Below, piece by piece: positions 1 through 8,841 of a DNA stretch of 64,000 bases. This DNA is from Flavobacterium sp. N1994 (GTDB lineage: Bacteria > Bacteroidota > Bacteroidia > Flavobacteriales > Flavobacteriaceae). How positions within the stretch are numbered: position 1 is the first letter of the stretch; each line of letters starts with the position of its first letter. Location: positions 372,001 to 436,000 of the forward strand of contig NZ_CP109999.1 of assembly GCF_025947145.1 (NCBI RefSeq). The letters run 5' to 3'. The notes below the pieces were generated by a model, which did not search any database, was not told the origin of the DNA, and worked only from the letters and a program-made list of their open reading frames with translations. The position numbers and the translations under genes were made by a program.

Positions 1-50
1 CACAATTTTGGCTTTCAATAGTATTGATAGCCTTGTTTACTATGGAATAA
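1..50 (+). CDS. Possible C-terminal end of an upstream membrane protein (partial)
   Basis: One + strand frame is open from the left edge to a TAA at 48-50. It gives about 15 residues (QFWLSIVLIALFTME), hydrophobic like a last membrane helix. A second frame is also open, to a TAA at 53-55, and is less hydrophobic, so the frame choice is a guess. Nothing can be said of function. The stop lies 15 bp before the next start, which would suit an operon with the outer-membrane protein that follows. Confidence 0.3.
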   Translation, partial: QFWLSIVLIALFTME

Positions 51-64
51 CTTAAAATTTACAA

Positions 65-1018
65 ATGAAAAATACAATCTATATGATGGTGGTAGCTTTT
101 ATGCTATCTACCTATGGCTATAGTCAGTGTGCTTGTTGTGCTGGCGCTGGCGCAGGTGCCGCTAATGGCGATTTTAACAACGGGATATTAACCCTAAACA
201 AAAACCAATTCGTTATAGAAACTTATACCGATTACAGAAAAATAAATCAAAACCTTCCGCCAGTAACTGATGTTGCTGATGATGAAGCCCCATTAACTAG
301 TATGATTATCCAATCACTCGGTGTTCGTTATGGAGTAACCAAATCGATTACCCTTTCAGCATTAGTGCCTTATGTTTTCTTGCATACCAATACAGGGAAT
401 GATAATGGTTTTGGGGATTTAGTGGTGTTAGGGACTTTTAATGTGTTTTCTAAAAACAACTTTAATCTAGCCTTGCAAGCTGGTATTGAATTGCCAACGG
501 GTATTCAAAAAAATGCCAATTTCGATAATACTACTGTAGTGGTAGGCTCAGGTTCCTATGATCCTATGGTCGGAATTATTGTAGCTAAAAGTTGGGATAA
601 ACTTACTTTGCAAGCTAATGCTTTATACAAACAAACCACCAAAGGGTTCAAGGATAATTACTATAGTAGCATTGCCATTCAAAACCTATCGTTAAGCTAC
701 AGAATATTGGGGCAGAATGCCTTTTGTTCTATGATAAAAGAAGACAAAACTGAGGAGAAACCAAAACAAGAAGTGTCGAATTTAGGTTGGGCCATCTCAG
801 CAGGGTATTACGGCGAATGGTTAGACAAACTAAAAGAAGATGATGTTGCCGATGACAATTCGGGTTATTATATGGGGTATGCCACTGTAGGCAATAACAT
901 CAGTTATAAATCATGGAGTTTTCCGGTAACTGTTTCCTTACCCGTAATTCAAAACATGAACGGTGAACAGAACACTGGCGGTTTCCGATTGCGATTTGGG
1001 ATAATCAAATCTTTTTAA
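65..1018 (+). CDS. Outer-membrane beta-barrel protein with N-terminal Cys cluster
   Basis: A 317-residue exported protein of unknown function. Residues 1-21 form a signal peptide (MKNTIYMMVV start, ending near YGYSQ). The mature protein opens with three cysteines at 22, 24 and 25 and a Gly/Ala-rich stretch. The remainder has alternating hydrophobic strands and ends in Phe (IIKSF), as outer-membrane beta-barrels do. Similar proteins with a Cys-rich mature N-terminus are often annotated as 'transporter' in Bacteroidetes. The Cys cluster suggests metal or haem handling, which is inference only. The Gln before the first Cys does not fit a lipobox, so I do not call it a lipoprotein. A bidirectional hairpin follows. 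Confidence 0.7.
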   Translation: MKNTIYMMVVAFMLSTYGYSQCACCAGAGAGAANGDFNNGILTLNKNQFVIETYTDYRKINQNLPPVTDVADDEAPLTSMIIQSLGVRYGVTKSITLSALVPYVFLHTNTGNDNGFGDLVVLGTFNVFSKNNFNLALQAGIELPTGIQKNANFDNTTVVVGSGSYDPMVGIIVAKSWDKLTLQANALYKQTTKGFKDNYYSSIAIQNLSLSYRILGQNAFCSMIKEDKTEEKPKQEVSNLGWAISAGYYGEWLDKLKEDDVADDNSGYYMGYATVGNNISYKSWSFPVTVSLPVIQNMNGEQNTGGFRLRFGIIKSF

Positions 1019-1034
1019 AGTAAAGGGATAAGTA

Positions 1035-1072
1035 AAAAGGGATAAGAGATTAGTTATTTTCTTATCCCTTTT
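1035..1072. terminator. Bidirectional intrinsic terminator
   Basis: A perfect 12-bp stem (AAAAGGGATAAG at 1035-1046 against CTTATCCCTTTT at 1061-1072) with a 14-nt loop lies between convergent genes ending at 1018 (+) and 1088 (-). Terminal A and T runs give a U-tract on either strand. Confidence 0.8.
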
Positions 1073-1087
1073 CCTTAGTCTATATTT

Positions 1088-1852
1088 TCAAAACCCCTCA
1101 AATACCCCAAGTCCAAACAAAGCAAAATCATACTTCACCGGATCAGTAGCATCTAGTTGACGTAACGAAGCATCTAATTCAGCCAATGCTTTACCATCAT
1201 TTTGTTTCCGTGATAGTAAGCCTAATTTCCGAGCCACATTACCTGAATGCACATCCAAAGGACAGGAAAGCGAGGCCATCGGAATACTTTTCCAAAGACC
1301 AAAGTCAACACCAGCCTTATCTTGTCGTACCATCCAGCGTAAGAACATATTAATACGTTTAGCAGCGGAACCTTGCATAGGATCAGAAACATGTTTCATA
1401 GTCCGTGGCTGATGGCTAACTTCAAAAAACAATTTCTTGAATTCGGATATACTAGGTTGCATAGATAGAGCTTGTTGATTTTTGGCGAAAGCCGATTCCA
1501 ATCCTTGATGATTGGTATAAATATGCTGTAAACCTTTGATAAACGTAAGGAAGTCTTGACTATTAAAAGTGCGATGTACAAAGCTATCCAAGTTTTCAAG
1601 TTGCGAATCTGTGTGGTGCATCACAAAGTCATAGGGAGAATTCCCCATCATTGTTATCATTCGTTTGCTATTGTTGATAATCATCTTGCGGTTTCCCCAA
1701 GCTATAGTAGCCGTTAAGAAGCCAGCAATTTCAATATCTTCCTTCAAACTAAACTGATGCGGAATCTGAATGGGGTCACTGTCAATAAATGTAGGATGGT
1801 TGTAAAGTAAGACTTTCTCATCAAGAAACTCTTTAAGCTCTAGCTTATTCAT
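1088..1852 (-). CDS. TIGR02757 / DUF2400 family protein
   Basis: A 254-residue cytoplasmic protein that I recognise as the TIGR02757 (DUF2400) family, conserved in Bacteroidetes and of unknown function. Supporting segments are the N-terminal LYNHPTFIDSDPIQIPH, the AGFLTATIAWGNRK block near residue 45, and the C-terminal LDVHSGNVARKLGLL block near residue 200. The last has the look of a helix-hairpin-helix nucleic-acid-binding segment, but this is only a resemblance. There is no signal peptide or membrane helix. Its first 8 bp overlap the end of the upstream membrane-protein gene, so the two are probably translationally coupled, with the LolD-like ATPase gene further upstream in the same operon. 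Confidence 0.8.
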   Translation of the reverse strand: MNKLELKEFLDEKVLLYNHPTFIDSDPIQIPHQFSLKEDIEIAGFLTATIAWGNRKMIINNSKRMITMMGNSPYDFVMHHTDSQLENLDSFVHRTFNSQDFLTFIKGLQHIYTNHQGLESAFAKNQQALSMQPSISEFKKLFFEVSHQPRTMKHVSDPMQGSAAKRINMFLRWMVRQDKAGVDFGLWKSIPMASLSCPLDVHSGNVARKLGLLSRKQNDGKALAELDASLRQLDATDPVKYDFALFGLGVFEGF

Positions 1853-3545
1853 GGTTACTTACTTTTTGAGCAAAAAAGCCATCTTTCATATCCATACTTC
1901 GTTGTTGCGGAATAAAAGAAAAGCCTTGTTGAAAATACTCAAGCTGTATGCCGCTGACACAAGGCAAATCGCCATTGCCAGTAAGCCAGAAGTAAGACAT
2001 ATCTTTAGGTGAATGATATGACATATTGCCAATACTAGTCTTCTTAAACTCGCCCTGCCATTTTGAATTTGGTTCAGGTAGTAGGATATCCTTCAAGTGT
2101 AAGGTGCTGTTTTTAGTCAACATCTCATTATCGGTCATGCTACCAAACGAAAGGGGAACAAGAACTACTATTCCAACTATTATAAGACTTGCGGTATAGA
2201 AGCGAAGTATCCATTTTTGAGTACTAATCAACATCGATAGTATTAATAGCGAAAAGAATAAGGTAAAATAAACATAAAACCGATACTGTGGTGAACTAAA
2301 GCACAACAAAACAACCAATATGACAAAGGCAGCATAAATGGTCCAAAGCGATTTAGATAAATGCTTTTTGATAATTACAAAAGGTGTTATGAAAAGGATG
2401 AATACGGTAACCAAACCAATATAACTGGCCAATCCGTTATACAAGAAGTAGTGTTTTAAGAGTTCCAAAGTAGCTGCGTTATCATAAGCACTATTCGGAA
2501 TATAAAAAGAATGTAACATGCTTTTACTAAAGAAAAAAGACATGATTTCTGAAGGGATAGTATAATCTAAATCATCCATTCTGCCGTTAAGCAATGGAAA
2601 TAAAGGGTATCCTGTGAGTACAGTATTTTTTAATACAAAAAGTAAGAACACAAAACTACCGATACAAGTTAGGGGTATAATGTGTTTCTTTAAATGATGG
2701 AAATGTTTGAATAATAAAACTATGGGGAACAAGAGCAATACTACCGCGGTAACTTTACTATAAAAGGCAAACAGAGCTAGTATTGTAATTACAATAAAAG
2801 CAGTTTTCTTTCCTTCGATTGAGTTTTCTAAATACAGTGAAAATAGTATAAAGGCAAACATATACACAGGAAAATCAGGGGATGGCGCACTGACAAATTG
2901 GAATAGAAAGACATAGGTAAAAGGTAGTAATCCAAAAAGCAACTCCATTCGATTGCCAGTAGTGAAATAAGAATGCAGTTTCTGGAAAGCAAAGAAATTA
3001 CCCAGCAACAAACAAAATCCATTCAAATCATTAAAGCGATCGTAAAGAAAAGAAAAGCTATAGACACTTTGTGTAATGTGCCAACCACTAGTTTGTCCAA
3101 AAAACAAATGCAAATTACCTAAGCCGTTTACAAAACCATATTCGTTAAGCCACTTAATCGTTTGGATATAATAGGTTTCATTGTCATAGATGAAGGGCAA
3201 GGTGGCGCTTTGTGCTAGTATTAAAATACAAAAGCTAACGAACAGCATTCTAAAAGGAGTAGAGTAGGATAGTATTTCTTTATAAGTTGTAATTAAAACA
3301 GTAGTGAAAGCGGACTTATTCCACCAACAAAAAAGAAATGTAAGCAGTAATAATAAAAAGTGAAAGCCGATATTAATGGGACCAAAGAAAGCCCAAACAC
3401 TGGCCAAAAGCGTAATAGCAAATAAACCAAGTATATTTGTAGTAACGATTTCCAATTTAGATATGCGCAATGCTTTGCTAAAAGCTATGCCAAAAGCCAT
3501 TGCACTAAAGAAAATGTATACCCAACAGAGTAAAATAAGTATCAT
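1845..3545 (-). CDS. Polytopic membrane protein, LIC_10190-like
   Basis: A 566-residue inner-membrane protein with about a dozen hydrophobic segments spread over residues 1-480 and a short, more polar C-terminal tail. The layout (several helices, a short acidic loop FIYDNETYYIQ near residue 120, more helices) resembles large membrane glycosyltransferases and the LIC_10190 family of bacterial membrane proteins. I see no unambiguous catalytic motif, so no reaction is claimed. It starts 4 bp after the LolD-like ATPase gene and overlaps the TIGR02757 gene by 8 bp, so all three are likely co-transcribed. It is probably not the permease of that ATPase, because LolC/E-type permeases have four helices and a large periplasmic domain. 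Confidence 0.6.
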   Translation of the reverse strand: MILILLCWVYIFFSAMAFGIAFSKALRISKLEIVTTNILGLFAITLLASVWAFFGPINIGFHFLLLLLTFLFCWWNKSAFTTVLITTYKEILSYSTPFRMLFVSFCILILAQSATLPFIYDNETYYIQTIKWLNEYGFVNGLGNLHLFFGQTSGWHITQSVYSFSFLYDRFNDLNGFCLLLGNFFAFQKLHSYFTTGNRMELLFGLLPFTYVFLFQFVSAPSPDFPVYMFAFILFSLYLENSIEGKKTAFIVITILALFAFYSKVTAVVLLLFPIVLLFKHFHHLKKHIIPLTCIGSFVFLLFVLKNTVLTGYPLFPLLNGRMDDLDYTIPSEIMSFFFSKSMLHSFYIPNSAYDNAATLELLKHYFLYNGLASYIGLVTVFILFITPFVIIKKHLSKSLWTIYAAFVILVVLLCFSSPQYRFYVYFTLFFSLLILSMLISTQKWILRFYTASLIIVGIVVLVPLSFGSMTDNEMLTKNSTLHLKDILLPEPNSKWQGEFKKTSIGNMSYHSPKDMSYFWLTGNGDLPCVSGIQLEYFQQGFSFIPQQRSMDMKDGFFAQKVSNHE

Positions 3546-3549
3546 AGCA

Positions 3550-4209
3550 CTAAATGATTAGTCCATCTTTCATGACCAATTTTCGGTCGGCCATATTAGC
3601 AAACTCTTCGTTGTGAGTGACAATTACAAAGGTTTGTCCAAATTCATCTCTCAGTTTAAAAAACAACTGATGCAAATTTTCAGCGGCATGAGTATCTAAA
3701 TTTCCAGAAGGTTCGTCTGCAAAGATAACGGCAGGTTTGTTGATTAAAGCACGAGCGACAGCTACGCGTTGTTGTTCTCCTCCTGAAAGTTCGTTGGGTT
3801 TGTGGTGTATTCGTTCGGATAATCCTAGATAGTCTAGTAATCTTTTGGCTTCTACTTCGGTTGGTGCTTTGTCTTTTCCAGCAATATAAGCAGGGATACA
3901 AACATTTTCCAACGCAGTAAATTCTGGTAGTAATTGATGAAATTGGAAGATAAAACCCAAATGAGTATTTCTGAATTTTGACAATGCTTTGTCTTTCATT
4001 ATCAGTATGTTTTCTCCATTTATCTCAAGTGAAGTGTCTTTTGATTTCGCTGGATTATCAAGTGTTCCTAGAATTTGTAATAGAGTAGTTTTTCCAGCTC
4101 CTGAAGCTCCAACAATAGAAACAATTTCACCTTGTTGAATATGCAAATCAACTCCTTTTAAAACATGTAATGTATCGTAATATTTGTGAATGTTTTTGGC
4201 GGTTATCAT
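3550..4209 (-). CDS. ABC transporter ATP-binding protein, LolD-like
   Basis: A 219-residue ATPase of the LolD/MacB/FtsE class. From the chosen start it has Walker A GASGAGKT at residues 34-41, a Q-loop at [12 protein letters not shown] near 87-98, signature LSGGEQQR at 141-148, Walker B VIFADEP at 161-167, and the H-loop VTHN near the C-terminus. In Bacteroidetes such proteins are usually annotated as LolD, which powers release of lipoproteins from the inner membrane. No LolC/E partner is adjacent here, so the lipoprotein role is inferred from family only. A further ATG lies 27 bp upstream (4236). I chose 4209 because the family begins MIxAxNIxKxY directly. Confidence 0.85.
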   Translation of the reverse strand: MITAKNIHKYYDTLHVLKGVDLHIQQGEIVSIVGASGAGKTTLLQILGTLDNPAKSKDTSLEINGENILIMKDKALSKFRNTHLGFIFQFHQLLPEFTALENVCIPAYIAGKDKAPTEVEAKRLLDYLGLSERIHHKPNELSGGEQQRVAVARALINKPAVIFADEPSGNLDTHAAENLHQLFFKLRDEFGQTFVIVTHNEEFANMADRKLVMKDGLII

Positions 4210-4330
4210 CCTAATCAATTTTTCACAAAGTAACAAAGTATTTTCTTTTTTATGGTGAAGTATAGTTTTTATTTATGCTTGAATAATTTATAAAGTTGTG
4301 TTAATTAAAAAAATTTGTTTAATTATTTGT

Positions 4331-4338
4331 TAAATTTG
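4331..4338 (+). promoter_or_regulatory. Candidate -7 box for folE
   Basis: TAAATTTG matches the Bacteroidetes -7 consensus TAnnTTTG and lies 20 bp before the folE start. No TTG is well placed at about -33, so confidence is modest. Confidence 0.4.
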
Positions 4339-4357
4339 TTGAACAAAAATATTTCTT

Positions 4358-5029
4358 ATGAACACGACCATTGAAAAAGAATTATTTGAATTGATAGGCG
4401 ACAATCATCAAATGACTTCTGCGGAAACGCCACTTAGACCAGACGCTTTTATCAAATCCGACAAAGACAAAATGATTTCCATCGAAAAGCATTTTCATGC
4501 TATTATGGAAGAGATTGGCTTAGATATGACTGATGATAGCTTAAAAGGAACACCACATAGAGTTGCTAAGATGTTTATTCAGGAAATATTCTCTGGATTA
4601 AATCCTGCAAACAAACCCAAATTATCGGTCTTTGAAAATTCTTATCATTATGATAAAATGTTGGTGGAGGCCAATATCAGTTTCAATTCGACTTGTGAAC
4701 ATCATTTTCTACCTATCATTGGTAAAGCTCATATTGGTTACGTTTCTAGCGGAAAGGTAATTGGCTTATCCAAACTGAACAGAATTGTTGATTATTATTC
4801 TCGCAGACCTCAAGTGCAAGAGCGTTTGATTATGCAAATTTTCAACGAATTAAAATCAGTTCTGGATACAGAAGATGTCATAGTAGTTATGGAAGCTAAA
4901 CATTTGTGTGTATCAAGTCGAGGCATTAAAGACGAAAGTAGTTTTACCTCAACGATACAATACGGTGGGATTTTTAATGAAAAAGAAAATAGAAATGATT
5001 TCTTTAATTTAATTCAACAAGAAAAATAG
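4358..5029 (+). CDS. folE: GTP cyclohydrolase I
   Basis: A 223-residue type I GTP cyclohydrolase, which converts GTP to 7,8-dihydroneopterin triphosphate, the first step to folate and pterins. The zinc ligands are visible as Cys113 and His116 in STCEHHFLP and Cys184 in KHLCVSSRGI. The pterin-site blocks VIGLSKLNRIVDYYSRRPQVQERL and SLKGTPHRVAKM are intact. Length is typical, with an N-terminal extension of about 35 residues before the conserved core. It stands alone, divergent from the LolD-like operon, and no other folate gene is adjacent. Confidence 0.96.
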   Translation: MNTTIEKELFELIGDNHQMTSAETPLRPDAFIKSDKDKMISIEKHFHAIMEEIGLDMTDDSLKGTPHRVAKMFIQEIFSGLNPANKPKLSVFENSYHYDKMLVEANISFNSTCEHHFLPIIGKAHIGYVSSGKVIGLSKLNRIVDYYSRRPQVQERLIMQIFNELKSVLDTEDVIVVMEAKHLCVSSRGIKDESSFTSTIQYGGIFNEKENRNDFFNLIQQEK

Positions 5030-5066
5030 AAGTTACTGTGGTTATTTTATATAATTTTAGGTTGGA

Positions 5067-5097
5067 AGTCTCGGATTTATTCGGGGCTTTCTTTTTT
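5067..5097 (+). terminator. Possible folE terminator
   Basis: GAAGTCTCGG and TTCGGGGCTTTC can pair with two G-U wobbles, and TCTTTTTT follows. The hairpin overlaps the 3' end of the convergent small membrane-protein gene, which lowers confidence. Confidence 0.4.
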
Positions 5098-5397
5098 AGA
5101 GAATAAGAAACCTAATCCACAACTTTTTAAGATTTTCTTTTCAAATGCCCAAAAGAAAGCAAACTGTCCAAAGATAAATCCGAAGCTAACCAACAATACC
5201 TGGTAAATGGGAAAGATAAGAATGATATATAACGGATAATATTCCCATGCAGAAACAGTATTTTTACTTATGCCAAAGGTGGCTAGGATAGGTTTAGAAA
5301 GATAAGCAGCACTTGAACCAGTAATGGCAAAAATTATGATGATGACAAACAATTGCCAATTTGATTTAATATGCCAGCGTTCCTTAAAGTTTCCCAT
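5077..5397 (-). CDS. DUF6787 family small membrane protein
   Basis: A 106-residue inner-membrane protein with helices at about 15-35 and 50-90. A Trp-rich N-terminus (FKERWHIKSNWQL) precedes the first helix. This is the pattern of DUF6787, a Bacteroidetes family sometimes mislabelled as a diacylglyceryl transferase. No catalytic residues can be assigned. It lies 30 bp downstream of a small lipoprotein gene on the same strand and is probably co-transcribed with it. Confidence 0.7.
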   Translation of the reverse strand: MGNFKERWHIKSNWQLFVIIIIFAITGSSAAYLSKPILATFGISKNTVSAWEYYPLYIILIFPIYQVLLVSFGFIFGQFAFFWAFEKKILKSCGLGFLFSKKESPE

Positions 5398-5427
5398 AAT
5401 CGTAAAAGTGACACAAACTTACTCAAT

Positions 5428-5862
5428 TTATGGTCTCGGTACAAATCCTGATAATTGTTGTTTGTTGACGATTTGAAAATAAATCATATAGTTATAAATC
5501 AAATAGTTTACTTCATAACCATAATGAATATTGGAATCGTAATTGATACGCATTTCATATAAATCGGGGTTGTAACGCTGAGGTTGTGAAACCCGGCTAT
5601 TCCATTCGCTTACGTATGTTTGGTTTCGGTTTTCTAAATAGGTTTCCGAATAAAAACCTCTTGGTTTCCCATGTCCAGCTAACCAAGAGTTAAATCCACC
5701 ATCAATAATAATAACCTCATATTGCAAAGAATCATTTGCGATTCTAACAGTATCTGAAACTTTTGATGCTTCATCAGTTTTGGCTTTTGATACCATATTC
5801 TTATCGAAATGACAGGAAGCCAAGACAATAAGGATGAGTAATGAAAGCACTATTTTTTTCAT
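5428..5862 (-). CDS. DUF6146 family lipoprotein
   Basis: A 144-residue lipoprotein. Using the ATG at 5862 it begins MKKIVLSLLILIVLASC, a textbook signal peptide with lipobox LASC. The ORF can be extended to 5901, but that would put 13 polar residues before the signal peptide. After a spacer, residues 50-140 carry a conserved-looking region (VIIDGGFNSWLAGHGKPRGF, ETYLENRNQTYVSEWNSRV) that I recognise as DUF6146, of unknown function. It is upstream of the DUF6787 gene, and a terminator separates it from the DUF937 gene. Confidence 0.7.
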   Translation of the reverse strand: MKKIVLSLLILIVLASCHFDKNMVSKAKTDEASKVSDTVRIANDSLQYEVIIIDGGFNSWLAGHGKPRGFYSETYLENRNQTYVSEWNSRVSQPQRYNPDLYEMRINYDSNIHYGYEVNYLIYNYMIYFQIVNKQQLSGFVPRP

Positions 5863-5926
5863 GACATTTTTATTTGTTATAAAATTACTAAAAACCAACA
5901 AGGCTTGTTCAATTTTAACACATAAA

Positions 5927-5956
5927 AAAAACCACGCTAAAAGCGTGGTTTTAAAT
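5927..5956 (-). terminator. Intrinsic terminator of the DUF937 gene
   Basis: Stem AAACCACGCT (5929-5938) / AGCGTGGTTT (5942-5951) with a 3-nt loop, flanked by A and T runs. It sits 20 bp past the stop of the gene ending at 5972 on the minus strand. Confidence 0.85.
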
Positions 5957-5971
5957 ATATTTTGATTCTAA

Positions 5972-6538
5972 TTATCTTCCGAAAAGTTTGCCCAATAATC
6001 CGCCTAAACCTCCCGATTTTTTGGTAACAGCAGCCACAGCATCACTTATTCCAACTTGTCCGTCTCCATCTTGGTCTAAACCCAATTGGCCTCCGTATTT
6101 TGAAATGGCATCCATAATTCCGCCACTCGCTTGTGAGTCGCCTCCTGAAATAGCACTAATCACATCCGATATTTGAAAGCTACTATCGTTTGGATCTTTT
6201 GCTTTACCAATTAAAGAACCTAGTACTTTTGGAATCAAACTTCCTGCAACTCCAGAAGCAGCATCACTATCCAATCCAAATTTTTCTCCTAAACTTCCAG
6301 ATAATTTATCCGTCAATTGTTTTACAACAGGATTCGAAGCATCTGAAGCATTATCGCCTTGAAATAAACCAGCTAAATCAGCTGTATTTCCATTGGCCAC
6401 CATTTCTTTTAAGCCATCAAGAATAGAAGAGCTGGCTTCACTCATCACAGCTTCATTATGTTCGTTAGGAACCGCAGTATTGTTTACTACAGCATCACCG
6501 CCAAACTGTTTTACTAGGTCGGTTAATTGTTCAAACAT
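5972..6538 (-). CDS. DUF937-like protein with an EF-hand-type loop
   Basis: A 188-residue protein without a signal peptide. It is low in complexity and rich in Gly, Ala, Ser and Asp. Repeated amphipathic helices such as MFEQLTDLVKQFGG and KQLTDKLSGSLGEKFGL fit the DUF937 (YidB-like) fold. Near residue 155 the stretch DQDGDGQVGISD matches the D-x-D-x-D-G calcium loop of EF-hand and dockerin motifs. The C-terminus is Gly-rich (KKSGGLGGLLGKLFGR). Function is unknown. It follows serA by 61 bp on the same strand and has its own terminator, so it may be the last gene of the serC-serA transcript. Confidence 0.65.
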   Translation of the reverse strand: MFEQLTDLVKQFGGDAVVNNTAVPNEHNEAVMSEASSSILDGLKEMVANGNTADLAGLFQGDNASDASNPVVKQLTDKLSGSLGEKFGLDSDAASGVAGSLIPKVLGSLIGKAKDPNDSSFQISDVISAISGGDSQASGGIMDAISKYGGQLGLDQDGDGQVGISDAVAAVTKKSGGLGGLLGKLFGR

Positions 6539-6599
6539 GTTTTTAGTTTTTAAATTGAGGAATAAATTTAATTAAATATTCTACAATTAAAAAATGCTA

Positions 6600-7562
6600 T
6601 TATACTTTTTCTGTTTTTAGTAAGCTGATAACTTGTTCCGCTAATTCGGTTCCGATTCTGTCTTGAGCTTCTAAAGTAGCCGCACCAATATGGGGTGTTA
6701 ATGAAATTTTTGTATGCATTAGTATCTTGATTTCTGGAGTAGGTTCGTTTTCAAAAACATCTAAACCAGCAAATAATACTTTGTTAGCATCTAATGCAGC
6801 GATTAATGCAACTTCATCAATCACACCACCACGAGCACAGTTTACAATACCAACATTATCTTTCATTAATTGTAATTCAGCTTCTCCAATCACATATCCT
6901 TCTTGCGCTGGAACGTGAAGCGTAATAAAGTCGGCATGTTTAAAAACATCTTCCATAGGTTCGGTTTCAAACTCCACATTAATAAATTGTCCGTTATAGA
7001 AATCTACTTTTACTTCGGCTTTGTCAACAAATTTATCGGCAGCAATTACTTTCATTCCAAGACCAAGCGCCATTTTAGCAACAGCTTGACCAATTCGTCC
7101 AAAACCAATAATTCCTAATGTTTTTCCGCGTAACTCAATTCCGTTAGCATAAGCTTTTTTCAAACCATCAAAATTAGAATCTCCTTCTAAAGGCATATTT
7201 CTATTAGAATCTTGCAAGAAACGAACACCAGTAAACAAATGAGCAAATACCAATTCAGCCACACTTTCAGAAGAAGATGCTGGCGTATTAATTACATGTA
7301 AACCTTTGCTTCGAGCATATTCCACATCAATATTATCCATTCCAACACCACCGCGACCGATGATTTTCAAATTGGGACAATTATCAATAATATCTTTGCG
7401 AACTTTTGTGGCGCTTCTCACAATGATAACATCCACTTTATGTTCGTTGATATAATTGGCTACTTGTTCTTGAGCAACTTTGGTTGTAATCACTTCAAAA
7501 CCACCTTTTTCTAAAGCTTCAATACCACTTTTAGAAATTCCGTCGTTGGCTAATACTTTCAT
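6600..7562 (-). CDS. serA: D-3-phosphoglycerate dehydrogenase, short form
   Basis: A 320-residue NAD-dependent D-2-hydroxyacid dehydrogenase. It oxidises 3-phosphoglycerate to 3-phosphohydroxypyruvate in the first step of serine synthesis. The nucleotide-binding motif GFGRIG is at residues 153-158, and the catalytic triad is Arg244 (NCARGG), Glu273 (DVFENEP) and His291 (LTPHIGAAT). The C-terminal ACT regulatory domain of enterobacterial SerA is absent, so serine feedback through that domain is not expected. The call as SerA rather than another hydroxyacid dehydrogenase rests largely on its place directly downstream of serC. Confidence 0.92.
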   Translation of the reverse strand: MKVLANDGISKSGIEALEKGGFEVITTKVAQEQVANYINEHKVDVIIVRSATKVRKDIIDNCPNLKIIGRGGVGMDNIDVEYARSKGLHVINTPASSSESVAELVFAHLFTGVRFLQDSNRNMPLEGDSNFDGLKKAYANGIELRGKTLGIIGFGRIGQAVAKMALGLGMKVIAADKFVDKAEVKVDFYNGQFINVEFETEPMEDVFKHADFITLHVPAQEGYVIGEAELQLMKDNVGIVNCARGGVIDEVALIAALDANKVLFAGLDVFENEPTPEIKILMHTKISLTPHIGAATLEAQDRIGTELAEQVISLLKTEKV

Positions 7563-7601
7563 GCTATTATTTTAATTTTTGAATTATAAATTATAAATTT
7601 T

Positions 7602-7660
7602 TAGGAGCTGTTTCCCGCTATCCGCGCTACATGGTAGCTAGCTCCTATCGGGGCTAGGGA
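7602..7660. repeat. Interspersed repeat family 1, copy 1
   Basis: A GC-richer 59-bp block beginning TAGGAGCTGTTTCCCGC and ending ATCGGGGCTAGGGA sits between serC and serA. A second copy at 27090-27145 differs at about 6 of the first 55 positions. It is preceded by short AT heptamers (AATTATA) at about 7580-7597. Confidence 0.8.
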
Positions 7661-7666
7661 TATGGC

Positions 7667-8758
7667 TTAGGCAGTAACTTCGTTTTGTTTAACTACTTCT
7701 TCCAATTGTTTCATCACATCTACTAGTACTTGAACACTTTCTAATGGCAACGCATTATACATAGAAGCTCTGTATCCACCAACAGATCGATGACCCGCAA
7801 TTCCTGAAATTCCAGCCTCTTTCCACATTTTGTCAAATGTTTCTTGGTTTTTTTCATCTACCAATAAGAAGGTAGCGTTCATGTTACTTCTATCTTTCTT
7901 ATCAGCCGTTCCAATGAATAAAGGATTTCTATCAATTTCATTGTAAAGTAGATTCGCTTTAGCTTCGTTTACTTTTTCAATAGAGGCAATTCCACCTTGA
8001 GCTTTCAACCATTGTAAAGTCAATAAACAAGTATAAACAGCAAAAACGGCTGGCGTATTGTACATACTTTCCGCTTTGATATGTTTTTCATAATCTAAAA
8101 TACTTGGAATAGCTCTACCTGATTTTCCTAAGATTTCTTCTTTTACAACAACCAATGTGGTTCCGGCAGCACCCATATTTTTCTGAGCACCAGCATAAAT
8201 CAAATCAAATTGTGAAAAGTCTAAACTTCTTGAAAAAATATCAGAACTCATATCACAAACCACTGGAATGTTGGTTTTAGGAAAGGATTTCATTTGCGTT
8301 CCAAAAATAGTATTGTTACTAGTGCAGTGAAAATAACTAGCATCAGATGGAATCGTATAATCTGTTGGAATGTGATTGTAATTTTGTTCTTTAGAGGAAG
8401 CTACCACTACGGTTTCACCAAAAAACTTAGCTTCTTTGATAGCGTTATTGGCCCAAGTTCCAGTATCCAAATAGGCTGCTTTTCCATCTACTTTCATCAA
8501 GTTTTGTGGCACCATTAGGAACTCTAAACTGGCTCCACCTTGTAAAAATAAAGCTTGATATCCTTTTCCTTCTAATCCTAAAAGTTCCAAAGTCAAAGCT
8601 CTAACTTCATCCATAACCGCTACAAAGTCTTTGCTACGGTGTGAAATTTCAAGAATTGATAAACCAGAATGGTTAAAATTTAAAACGGCTTGTGCTGATT
8701 TTTCAAATACTTCTTGTGGCAAAATACATGGACCGGCGCTGTAATTATGTTTTTTCAT
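7667..8758 (-). CDS. serC: Phosphoserine aminotransferase
   Basis: A 363-residue class V PLP aminotransferase. It converts 3-phosphohydroxypyruvate and glutamate to phosphoserine and 2-oxoglutarate, and acts in pyridoxal phosphate synthesis in many bacteria. The N-terminal NYSAGPCILP is the family hallmark. The PLP lysine is Lys193 in AGAQKNMGAAG, and the C-terminal HRSVGGYRASMYNA block is present. It is the first gene of a serC-serA pair, 104 bp upstream of serA, with an interspersed repeat in the gap. Confidence 0.96.
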   Translation of the reverse strand: MKKHNYSAGPCILPQEVFEKSAQAVLNFNHSGLSILEISHRSKDFVAVMDEVRALTLELLGLEGKGYQALFLQGGASLEFLMVPQNLMKVDGKAAYLDTGTWANNAIKEAKFFGETVVVASSKEQNYNHIPTDYTIPSDASYFHCTSNNTIFGTQMKSFPKTNIPVVCDMSSDIFSRSLDFSQFDLIYAGAQKNMGAAGTTLVVVKEEILGKSGRAIPSILDYEKHIKAESMYNTPAVFAVYTCLLTLQWLKAQGGIASIEKVNEAKANLLYNEIDRNPLFIGTADKKDRSNMNATFLLVDEKNQETFDKMWKEAGISGIAGHRSVGGYRASMYNALPLESVQVLVDVMKQLEEVVKQNEVTA

Positions 8759-8841
8759 GTTGCTTGATTTCTAATAAATTGAGTTGCAAATTTCGGAAAC
8801 CGTACTTGAAAAAGGGATTAGAATTTCGCAATAATTAAGCG

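Noticed and set aside
4210..4236. Upstream start of the LolD-like ATPase
   Set aside because: The extra residues are not conserved in this family, which begins directly with the [11 protein letters not shown] strand.
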